From Candidatus Fermentibacterota bacterium (GTDB lineage: Bacteria; Fermentibacterota; Fermentibacteria; Fermentibacterales; Fermentibacteraceae), in NCBI GenBank assembly GCA_022703195.1, contig JAKLEF010000115.1, positions 1 through 6,361 of the forward strand: DNA of 6,361 nt. The letters run 5' to 3'. Shown in pieces: positions 1 to 5,677 of the stretch (within the stretch, counting starts at the first letter, position 1; every line of letters starts with the position of its first letter). The notes below the pieces were generated by a model that was not told the origin of the DNA, did no database searches, and was given only the letters and a program-made list of their open reading frames with translations. The position numbers and the translations under genes were made by a program.

Positions 1-485
1 TCCATGGCGGGCACCACGAATCCGGCCTGCGGGCGGGCACCTACAACGTACCGGGCATCGCAGGCTTTGGCGAGGCGGCCAGGCTCGCCCTGGAGGAGAT
101 CGGCCCCGGCACGGCAGCGATCCAGGACCTGCGCGATCGCCTGGAGAACGGCATGAAGGCGACCTGCCCGGGGGTCAGCATAGCGGGCGCTCTCGCCCCG
201 CGCCTCCCTAACACGACCACTGCGCTTTTCAGCGGCGTCGAGAGCGAGGCAATCCTCACCCTGCTGGACATGAGGGGCATAAGCGTCTCGTCGGGATCGG
301 CCTGCAGCACGGGCAGCAAGGATCCCAGCCATGTCCTCCGGGCGATGAACGTCGACCGGAACCTGGCGAACAGCGCGGTCAGGTTCAGCCTGAGCCGCTT
401 CAACACGGCCCACGAGATCGACTACACGCTCGAGGTGCTCGCGGACGTGATAGACAGGCTGAGAAGGATATCGCCCTACGTCTGA
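1..485 (+). CDS. Cysteine desulfurase (NifS/IscS type), 3' part of gene
   Basis: PLP-dependent enzyme that takes sulfur from L-cysteine as an enzyme persulfide, giving alanine, and supplies it for Fe-S clusters or thiolated tRNA in the cytoplasm. The gene enters from the left edge; the first full codon is at base 3, and 160 codons precede TGA at 483-485. Near the start, HGGHHESGLRAGT matches the HGGGHERGxRSGT stretch of IscS. The catalytic loop SSGSACSTGSKDPSHVL has its active-site Cys at bases 303-305; this SGSACxxxxxxPSxVL form is typical of group I enzymes. The end (RFSLSRFN, then EIDYTLEVL) matches the family's C-terminal domain. About 215 N-terminal residues, including the PLP-binding lysine, lie outside the window. 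No iscU-like scaffold gene follows; the next gene is convergent. The family is certain, but NifS, IscS and tRNA-specific versions cannot be told apart here. Confidence 0.95.
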   Translation, partial: HGGHHESGLRAGTYNVPGIAGFGEAARLALEEIGPGTAAIQDLRDRLENGMKATCPGVSIAGALAPRLPNTTTALFSGVESEAILTLLDMRGISVSSGSACSTGSKDPSHVLRAMNVDRNLANSAVRFSLSRFNTAHEIDYTLEVLADVIDRLRRISPYV

Positions 486-501
486 AGGCGCCGCTCAGAT
501 G
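479..501. terminator. Small inverted repeat spanning two convergent stop codons
   Basis: The arms CGTCTGA (479-485) and TCAGATG (495-501) pair over 7 bp with one G-T wobble, around a 9-nt loop containing the palindrome GGCGCC. The TGA stops of both convergent genes lie inside the arms, so part of the symmetry comes simply from two facing TGA codons. No T-run follows on either strand. It could act as a weak bidirectional terminator, since no other space exists between the genes. Confidence 0.25.
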
Positions 502-1250
502 AGGGAGGGATAGACCGCGGCGGAGACGGACGCTCCGAGATCCGGCTCGTCGGACATGGAGGCCTCGGCGGATACCCCCGTGACCAGCCAGTCGAGGGGA
601 GCCCAGACGATGCCCGCCGCCGCATCGGGGTCGGATCCCGTCCTCGAGCCCGCCCCGATCCATATCTGCGTTTCAGGCATCACGTAGCTGGCGCACCCGA
701 CCGCCACGTCCAGTCCGTCGGTGATCCTGGCGTGGAGGGGGTCGTCGCCTCCCGAGGCGAAGTAGCCTGCATCGACCGAGAGCCTGAACAGCCTGAACAC
801 CGTGCTGGTGCAGATGCCTGCGCGGGCCTCGGCCCCGCGGTCCCTGGGCGCATCGCCGGTCGGTAGTGTCAGCGAGCCCTTCAAGGCGAGGGCGGTGCCT
901 CCCCTTGCGGTCTCATAGAGGTACTTCACCCCCATGGAGAGGTCTCCGACAGGGCCTTCCTCGAACACCGAATCCCACATGTACACGGGGATGGACGCCC
1001 CTGCCTCGAGGCCTGGCGCGGCGCCCCATGCCGCGGACAGCGAAAGGGGGACGGTGCCGAAATCGCCTCCGGGCATCCCGGCCCCCATCGTGGCGCCGAT
1101 GCGGAACGAGCCCTCGGGCAGGAAATCGCCCGTGCCCAGTCTCCAGTATCCCGAGAGCCCGTCGCCGGTGGGCAGGGTTGCGGGGAGTTCGCCGGAAGGC
1201 GGCGTTGCGATGCCCGCCGACAGGACGATGATCGATAGGATTGCTGGCAT
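495..1250 (-). CDS. Secreted, probable outer-membrane beta-barrel protein
   Basis: A 251-residue protein with no family I can name. The first 15 residues (MPAILSIIVLSAGIA) form a short hydrophobic signal-like segment, without the usual positive charge. The rest is rich in Gly, Ala, Ser and aromatic residues, with many short alternating stretches such as SFRIGATMGAG, LSMGVKYLYE, TALALKGSLTLPTGD and WLVTGVSAEASM. This resembles outer-membrane beta-barrels of the porin-like or MetA-degradation type, where LPTGD-like turns between strands are common. The last residues are YPSLI, so the aromatic C-terminal residue of many BAM substrates is absent. GGAGG lies at 1261-1265 (minus strand), 10 nt before the ATG; an in-frame GTG at 1253-1251 would have 7-nt spacing and is a possible alternative start. 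The reading frame stays open for 129 further codons upstream, but that part looks non-coding. It is divergent from the 1347 gene. Barrel type is inferred. Confidence 0.72.
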   Translation of the reverse strand: MPAILSIIVLSAGIATPPSGELPATLPTGDGLSGYWRLGTGDFLPEGSFRIGATMGAGMPGGDFGTVPLSLSAAWGAAPGLEAGASIPVYMWDSVFEEGPVGDLSMGVKYLYETARGGTALALKGSLTLPTGDAPRDRGAEARAGICTSTVFRLFRLSVDAGYFASGGDDPLHARITDGLDVAVGCASYVMPETQIWIGAGSRTGSDPDAAAGIVWAPLDWLVTGVSAEASMSDEPDLGASVSAAVYPSLI

Positions 1251-1274
1251 CACTGCACGACCTCCGTGGCGCTG

Positions 1275-1303
1275 TTGACCGGCGCTGAAGATAGGCAGAG
1301 AAT
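1275..1303 (+). promoter_or_regulatory. Promoter in the divergent region, reading towards 1347
   Basis: TTGACC (1275-1280, 5 of 6 to the sigma-70 -35 box) is followed after 17 bp by GAGAAT (1298-1303, 4 of 6 to TATAAT). This would start transcription near 1310 and give a leader of about 37 nt. On the opposite strand a weaker pair, TGGCCA (1316-1311) and TATCTT (1293-1288) at 17-bp spacing, could serve the minus gene, so the two promoters would overlap. A 15-bp dyad, GCATG-5-CATGC (1305-1319), sits at the predicted plus start site and could be an operator. All are motif matches only. Confidence 0.4.
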
Positions 1304-1346
1304 AGCATGCTGGCCATGCCGCCGGCGGGAAGGGGCCCGAGGAACC

Positions 1347-1739
1347 ATGCGAACCGGATCCGTAGCCGCGGTCCTGCTCGCGCTGGTATCCCTGGCGGGG
1401 CTCGCCGTGATGCTCTTCACAGACGAACCCGAGCCTCCCGCTGAGGAGCCCGGCCCCGGCATCGAGCCGCCCGCGATCGAGGCCCTGTGCGGGGTTGTCG
1501 CGCTGGGCGGCATGCCCCGCATCCAGATGAGGGCGGATACGACCGTGCTCCTGCTCGACCTCGACGGAGCGCTGTTCACGATGACGCAGGCCAATCAGTA
1601 CCTCATGTCGGCCCTGGCAGAGGCGCGGTGTCTGCATCTCGAGACCCGCACCCGTCCTGACGGCGGGCTCACGTTCCTGGCCTCCTACCCCGACGGCAGA
1701 CCCCTCCGCATGGAGTTGAAACCCGTCGGCACGAGCTGA
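1347..1739 (+). CDS. Membrane-anchored orphan protein, 130 aa
   Basis: I do not recognise the family. From ATG at 1347 the protein starts MRTG, followed by one hydrophobic segment at about residues 5-24 (VAAVLLALVSLAGLAVMLF). An acidic, proline-rich stretch follows (about 26-44; DEPEPPAEEPGP). A compact domain of about 85 residues comes last, containing VVALGG, TTVLLLDLDGALFTM and GGLTFLASYPDGRPLRMEL. Charge distribution suggests the N-terminus is inside and the domain lies in the periplasm, anchored by an uncleaved segment or released after cleavage. The ATG is preceded by GAGG (1339-1342, 4-nt spacing) and a G-rich run at 1327-1334. An earlier in-frame ATG at 1266 would add 27 residues that look non-coding and would overlap the divergent promoter. 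It ends 157 bp before secDF, the place where yajC often lies, but no YajC signature is seen. Confidence 0.7.
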   Translation: MRTGSVAAVLLALVSLAGLAVMLFTDEPEPPAEEPGPGIEPPAIEALCGVVALGGMPRIQMRADTTVLLLDLDGALFTMTQANQYLMSALAEARCLHLETRTRPDGGLTFLASYPDGRPLRMELKPVGTS

Positions 1740-1746
1740 GCGATCG

Positions 1747-1776
1747 TTGACAGTGGCAATCTGATGCGGTTATTGA
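1747..1776 (+). promoter_or_regulatory. Possible secDF promoter
   Basis: A perfect TTGACA (1747-1752) lies 8 bp after the preceding stop codon. After 18 bp comes TATTGA (1771-1776), which keeps the important TA but matches TATAAT at only 3 of 6 positions. Transcription would start near 1783, giving secDF a leader of about 114 nt. Flanking GCGATC (1740-1745) and GATCGC (1775-1780) form an inverted repeat that brackets the promoter elements and could be a regulator site or chance. Confidence 0.35.
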
Positions 1777-1825
1777 TCGCCTTCCCGATGCAGTAACAGA
1801 ATCCGGCCAGATACCGCTCCGCGAA

Positions 1826-1856
1826 GGGGCCCCTGCCCCGTTGCGCGCCAGGCGCA
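1826..1856 (+). other. Two small hairpins in the secDF leader
   Basis: GGGGC (1826-1830) pairs with GCCCC (1835-1839) over a 4-nt loop, and TGCGC (1842-1846) pairs with GCGCA (1852-1856) over a 5-nt loop. The palindrome AGGGGCCCCT (1825-1834) offers an alternative fold. They lie 25-60 nt before the strong Shine-Dalgarno AGGAGG (1881-1886), which is 10 nt from the secDF ATG. Short G+C-rich stems are frequent by chance at this base composition, so a regulatory role is only possible. Confidence 0.25.
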
Positions 1857-1896
1857 TGAGAGCCCTAGCGGGGACACGACAGGAGGTTCCGAGGAC

Positions 1897-4767
1897 ATGA
1901 AGCGATCCGCCCTGGACTGGAGGCTGCTGAGTTCAGCCGCTCTCTTCGTCATCTCCGCACTGCTGATATGGCCGACGATCGACTGGTACTCCATGCCCGA
2001 GACGCAGCGCGACAGGGCCGAGGCCAGCGTCCAGCCCGAGACGGACAACCCCCACTTCGTCGCCCTCCTCGAGGAGATGAGGGCCGAGGGCGGAGAGGAG
2101 ACGCTGTCCGACTACCGCGAGATCTACGAGCGCAGCAGGGGCACCATCAAGCTGGGGCTCGACCTGCAGGGCGGCATGTACCTCTCCTACATCATCGAGC
2201 CCGTAGGCGGCCTGGAGCCTTCCGAGGCAATCGAGCAGGCGCTCGAGACCATCCGGAACAGGGTGGACGAGTTCGGCGTCTCCGAGCCCTCCATCACCCG
2301 CCAGGGCCAGGACAGGATGGTCGTCCAGCTCCCGGGCATCAGGGACCCGGCGCGCGCGCGCTCCATCGTCGAGAGGCAGGCCCTGCTCGAGTTCAAGATC
2401 GTGGCTTATCCCAACGCCAGGGTGAGCATCCCCTCCGAGGTCCCCGCCCTGGCCGAGATCGATGCACTCCTCGCATCCGAAGCCGCCCCGCCGGCCGATT
2501 CGGCCGTGACCGTGCCCGGACCGGTGGACGGAAACGTGCCGGCTGCGGACACGACGATCCAGCCTGGACCGGATTCGATCCCGGGTGATCAGCCCGAAGA
2601 GGGCTTCTCCCTGCCCGAGACCCACCCTGTCGATCAGGCCGCCGCCCTCCCGTCGGACTCCCTCCTCTCCATCCCCGAGATGCCCGCGGTTTCGGGCGGC
2701 TCGTTCACCGGGCTCATCCAAGGTGCGGACGAGTATTCCGCGCTCTCGCTCAGCATCTCCCCCGGCGACTGGATGATCGAGTCGGGCGAGGACTACGACC
2801 TGTTCATGAGCTACGTGACGAGGGCCGACGTCGACTCCATCCTCGCCGCAAGGAACCTTCTCCTGGTGACCGGTCGCGAGACCGAGACGCAGTCAGGAAC
2901 CTTCCGCTCGCTCTTCCTCGTCCCGAGGGACGCCACCAGGGGATTCGACCAGAACACCGGCCTCGTGCGCGAGTACTACGCCCTCACGGGCGCCTCGCTC
3001 ACAGACGCCTACATCAGGATGGGCGACAATCAGTCGCTCAGCAGCGCGCCCTACCTGATCCTCGAGTTCGACTCCGAGGGCGCCGCCAACTGGGAGAGGA
3101 TCACCGGCGAGAACGTCGAGGAAAGGGTCAGCGTCATCCTCGACGGCACGATGTACTCGGTCGCCACGATCCGCGAGCGCATCTCCGGAACCAGCACGAG
3201 GCTGTCCGGCGGCTTCTCGGTCGAGGAGGCGCGCGACCTCAGGCTCGTCCTGAAGGCCGGCTCCCTGCCGGCGAGGCTGATCCTCGCCGAGGAGCAGACC
3301 ATCGGCCCGAGCATGGGCAGGCAGGCGCTGGACAGGGGGCTCATCGCGGCCCTTGCAGGATTCGCGATCGTTGCCCTGTTCATGATCGTCTACTACGGTA
3401 CGGGCGGCGTGATCGCCACCGTCGGGCTCATCCTCAACATGCTCATCATCATGGCGACGCTCTGCTTCCCCGGCCCCCTGGCCCGCCTGGGCGTCTCGGG
3501 TCTCGGAGCGACCCTGACGCTGCCGGGCATCGCAGGCATCGTCCTCACGATAGGCATGGCGGTCGACGCCAACGTGCTGATATTCGAGCGCATCCGCGAG
3601 GAGCGCAGGTCGGGCAAGAGCATCAGGCCCGCCGTCGAGGCCGGATTCGGACGCGCCTTCACGACGATCCTCGACTCGAACCTGACCACCCTCATCACGG
3701 CCCTCATCCTCTACCGGTTCGGCACCGGGCCGGTGCGCGGGTTCGCTGTCACCCTCTCGATCGGTATCCTCGCGAGCCTCTTCTGCTCGCTGGTGTTCGG
3801 GCGCGGCGTCTTCGAACTCCTCCTGCGCAGGAAGTCCCGCACCGACATAGGCCTGGGCAGGCTGACCTTCTTCCTGGGCTCGAAGATCGGGTTCGTGAAG
3901 ATCCGGAAGGTGACCTACGTCATCTCCCTGGCAGTGATCCTCGCCGGGGTGGCTGCATTCGCCCTCAACGGCGGGTTCAGGATGTCGATAGACTTCACCG
4001 GCGGCCTCGAGACCAACGTCACCGGTCCCGAGGGCATGAGTGTCGAACAGCTCCGCAGTGCCCTCTTCGGCGCCGGGCTCGAGGGCGTGCAGGTCCAGCA
4101 GCTCGAGGACTACGAGGGCGAAGGCAATGCCTTCGTGGTCAGGACCTCCACGATGGATTCCGAGGAGGTCAACGCCACCCTCGTCGCCAACGGATGCTCC
4201 CCCATGGGCAGCGACGAGGAGGGGGTGGCCTATATCCGCCAGATAGGCCCGAGGGTGGGCTCCGAGCTCAGGTCGAAGGCCACCAGCGCGGTGCTCCTGT
4301 CGTGGGTCGCTATCATCCTCTACGTCTGGTACAGGTTCCAGCTCAAGTGGGGGTTCGCCTCCGTGCTGGCCCTCGTCCACGACACGCTGATCACCCTGGG
4401 CTTCCTGGCCTTCACCCGGATCGAGATATCGCTCACGATCATCGCGGCGATACTCACCATCATCGGGTACTCGATCAACGACACGATCGTCGTGTTCGAC
4501 AGGATCAGGGAGAACAGGAGGCTCCGCAAGGGCCGGACCTTCGAGGAGACCGTCGACATGAGCGTCAACGAGACGCTCAGCAGGACGGTCATCACGGCGC
4601 TCACGACGTTCCTCGCCGTGCTCGCCCTGTTCATCTTCGGAGTGGGCGAGATAGCCGACTTCGCCCTGACGATGTGCCTGGGCCTGCTGGTAGGCACCTA
4701 CTCGTCGGTCTTCATCGCGGGCATGCTGCTCGTGGACTGGAAGGGCCGCAGGGAGCGCGCCCAGTAG
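1897..4767 (+). CDS. secDF: Protein translocase subunit SecDF (single-chain fusion)
   Basis: Inner-membrane accessory of the SecYEG translocon; it uses the proton gradient to help pull secreted proteins into the periplasm. The SecD half has TM1 at about 10-28, LGLDLQGG at 86-93, periplasmic domain P1, and a five-helix block from about 480 to 640 with LPGIAGIVLTIGMAVDANVL. The SecF half starts with a helix near 671-690, then DFTGG (699-703), domain P4, and helices from about 795 to 946 with GYSINDTIVVFDRIREN (857-873). Asp557, Asp862 and Arg896 appear to match Asp340, Asp637 and Arg671 of Thermus SecDF; the 34-residue gap between the last two is the same. At 956 residues it is about 220 longer than the Thermus protein (735), and nearly all the excess is before Asp557: a Pro/Asp/Ala-rich segment at about 189-268 plus an added piece to about 348. 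The start is fixed by AGGAGG at 1881-1886. No separate yajC, secD or secF is present. Confidence 0.97.
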   Translation: MKRSALDWRLLSSAALFVISALLIWPTIDWYSMPETQRDRAEASVQPETDNPHFVALLEEMRAEGGEETLSDYREIYERSRGTIKLGLDLQGGMYLSYIIEPVGGLEPSEAIEQALETIRNRVDEFGVSEPSITRQGQDRMVVQLPGIRDPARARSIVERQALLEFKIVAYPNARVSIPSEVPALAEIDALLASEAAPPADSAVTVPGPVDGNVPAADTTIQPGPDSIPGDQPEEGFSLPETHPVDQAAALPSDSLLSIPEMPAVSGGSFTGLIQGADEYSALSLSISPGDWMIESGEDYDLFMSYVTRADVDSILAARNLLLVTGRETETQSGTFRSLFLVPRDATRGFDQNTGLVREYYALTGASLTDAYIRMGDNQSLSSAPYLILEFDSEGAANWERITGENVEERVSVILDGTMYSVATIRERISGTSTRLSGGFSVEEARDLRLVLKAGSLPARLILAEEQTIGPSMGRQALDRGLIAALAGFAIVALFMIVYYGTGGVIATVGLILNMLIIMATLCFPGPLARLGVSGLGATLTLPGIAGIVLTIGMAVDANVLIFERIREERRSGKSIRPAVEAGFGRAFTTILDSNLTTLITALILYRFGTGPVRGFAVTLSIGILASLFCSLVFGRGVFELLLRRKSRTDIGLGRLTFFLGSKIGFVKIRKVTYVISLAVILAGVAAFALNGGFRMSIDFTGGLETNVTGPEGMSVEQLRSALFGAGLEGVQVQQLEDYEGEGNAFVVRTSTMDSEEVNATLVANGCSPMGSDEEGVAYIRQIGPRVGSELRSKATSAVLLSWVAIILYVWYRFQLKWGFASVLALVHDTLITLGFLAFTRIEISLTIIAAILTIIGYSINDTIVVFDRIRENRRLRKGRTFEETVDMSVNETLSRTVITALTTFLAVLALFIFGVGEIADFALTMCLGLLVGTYSSVFIAGMLLVDWKGRRERAQ

Positions 4768-4794
4768 GGCTCCCGCAGAGACAACCTTGCCGGC

Positions 4795-4831
4795 TGGTGC
4801 GGCCGGGGCCCGTCGGGTTCCGGCCGCACTA
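4795..4831. terminator. Strong hairpin after secDF, without T-run
   Basis: The arms at 4795-4806 and 4820-4831 pair over 12 bp (TGGTGCGGCCGG with CCGGCCGCACTA, one G-T wobble) around a 13-nt loop that can itself pair CCC with GGG. It starts 27 bp after the secDF stop. Only scattered T's follow, so it is not a textbook intrinsic terminator. It may stop transcription in another way or protect the mRNA 3' end. It also lies beyond the stop of the minus-strand relic at 4864, so it could serve both strands. Confidence 0.55.
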
Positions 4832-4863
4832 CTTCCATGGCGTTTCCATTCCGGGAGAAACGG

Positions 4864-5013
4864 TCAGAGGTCGGTCAGGCGTATCCGGACGGAAGCCCCT
4901 CCGCCGGTGGCGTCCGAGTATTCCACGAACCCACCGTACAGCGCAGCCGTGGAACCGGGTGAGGGGTCATCCTCTATAACCAGTGTCCCCGGAACGGCCG
5001 GAGTTGGCCTCAT
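4864..5013 (-). pseudogene. Possible relic of a histidine kinase ATPase domain end
   Basis: A 49-codon minus-strand frame from ATG (5013-5011) to TGA (4866-4864). Its second half reads ALYGGFVEYSDATGGGA and then SVRIRLTDL. This resembles the last strands of HATPase_c domains of sensor kinases, which typically read HGGxVxVxSxxGxGTxFRVxLP: here GG-VE, the spaced Gly pair, R-I and L are kept, while the usual His before GG is Tyr. Codons in this half are mostly G/C-ending, as in real genes here; the first half is less biased and lacks the GxGLGL box expected just upstream. The Shine-Dalgarno is weak. If real, it is the stump of a kinase gene whose 5' part was lost, or a tiny unrelated gene. The likeness is by eye and may be chance. 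Confidence 0.25.
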
Positions 5014-5027
5014 CTGATCCCGTTCCG

Positions 5028-5055
5028 TTGACGAAGGAGTTCCAGGGCATATTCT
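5028..5055 (+). promoter_or_regulatory. Promoter for the 5092 gene
   Basis: TTGACG (5028-5033, 5 of 6 to the -35 consensus) and TATTCT (5050-5055, 4 of 6 to the -10 consensus) are separated by 16 bp. The predicted start near 5062 gives a 30-nt leader carrying GGAGG at 5083-5087. The local sequence is more A+T-rich than the genes around it, as expected of a promoter. Confidence 0.45.
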
Positions 5056-5091
5056 ATCTCGATCCCGCTTGTCACCAATACCGGAGGAAAG

Positions 5092-5637
5092 ATGTCCACA
5101 GTTCTGGCAATACTGACAGGGGCGCTGATCGCTTCCGGCAACAACGGCGGCCCGATCTACACGCTCGAGTATCCCGGCTTCGTCTTCGAGTGGCTTCCCG
5201 GAAGCATGAACCCTCCAGTAGAGGGGATTCTTGCTGAAGAGAGCGGAGCAGTCGCGGCTTCGCCCTCCACGGACGGGTTCGATCTCCGCATCCACTACTG
5301 GCGCGAGTCCATCCCGATGGAGGATCGCGCACAGTGGCTCACGGGCAGGGTGATGTCGGAACTGCCCCCCGAAGCTCTCGAAATGCTCCTCATGGGTGAG
5401 GTATCGTGGCTCGAGGGCAGCATGGAGAGCTCCGAGAGGACCGGGGGCTCCGTTGGTCTCGTTGTGGCAGTGAACTTCAACATCATCACCGAGAACGGCT
5501 CCGTCCGGGGCAGGGGGAGGGCGTACGGCGTCTTCACCGACGAGTACTCGCTTCTCGTCTACGGGCTGGCGCCCTTCGAAACCTGCGGCACGCTCGGGTC
5601 CACCGTCGACTCGATCATCTCACGCATGCACGTGTGA
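5092..5637 (+). CDS. Secreted protein of unknown function, 181 aa
   Basis: Not a family I can name with confidence. The first 16 residues (MSTVLAILTGALIASG) look like a short export signal without the usual basic residue, followed by NNGGPIYTLEYPGFVFEW. The mature part has mixed alpha/beta character: a helix-like segment rich in acidic residues and Met near 87-104 (VMSELPPEALEMLLMGE), then strands (GLVVAVNFNIIT, GRAYGVFTDEYSLLVYGLAP) and a final helix (TVDSIISRMHV). An opening aromatic-rich strand and a closing pattern of strand, 'aP', then a helix ending in a short tail recall the PsbP/Mog1-like fold, which is only a suggestion. The single Cys in the mature part, in ETCGT near the end, has no partner. 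ATG at 5092 has GGAGG four bases upstream (5083-5087). It has its own promoter-like boxes and a strong hairpin just after the stop, so it is probably transcribed alone. Confidence 0.75.
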   Translation: MSTVLAILTGALIASGNNGGPIYTLEYPGFVFEWLPGSMNPPVEGILAEESGAVAASPSTDGFDLRIHYWRESIPMEDRAQWLTGRVMSELPPEALEMLLMGEVSWLEGSMESSERTGGSVGLVVAVNFNIITENGSVRGRGRAYGVFTDEYSLLVYGLAPFETCGTLGSTVDSIISRMHV

Positions 5638-5639
5638 CC

Positions 5640-5669
5640 CCTTCATTTCCGCTCATGCGGAAATGAAGG
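5640..5669. terminator. Perfect 13-bp hairpin directly after the 5092 gene
   Basis: CCTTCATTTCCGC (5640-5652) and GCGGAAATGAAGG (5657-5669) pair over all 13 bases around a TCAT tetraloop, starting three bases after the TGA. No T-run follows. The position says 3'-end element, the length is well beyond chance, and the absence of a U-tract is shared with the hairpin after secDF. Confidence 0.65.
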
Positions 5670-5677
5670 CGTCGCCA

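Noticed and set aside
1251..1637. N-terminal extension of the minus-strand beta-barrel gene to base 1637
   Set aside because: The added 129 residues are rich in Arg, Gln, Gly and His with no signal peptide. They lie antisense to the better-supported 1347 gene, and GGAGG at 1261-1265 marks a start at 1250.
1764..1796. Ten-codon leader ORF (MRLLIAFPMQ) before secDF
   Set aside because: It has no ribosome binding site, and its ATG lies upstream of the transcription start predicted from the TTGACA box, so it would not be in the mRNA from that promoter. It is too short to judge.
2893..4380. 495-codon open frame on the minus strand within secDF
   Set aside because: It is antisense to conserved SecDF motifs and rich in Asp, Glu, Gly and His, as is typical of the mirror frame of a G+C-rich gene. 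There is no recognisable domain.
4194..4979. 261-codon plus-strand frame overlapping the end of secDF
   Set aside because: It is an out-of-frame reading of SecF, rich in Arg, Pro, Gly and His, running into the post-secDF hairpin region.
4787..5017. 76-codon plus-strand ORF after secDF
   Set aside because: It contains the hairpin at 4795-4831 in its first codons, lacks a ribosome binding site and has poor codon bias.
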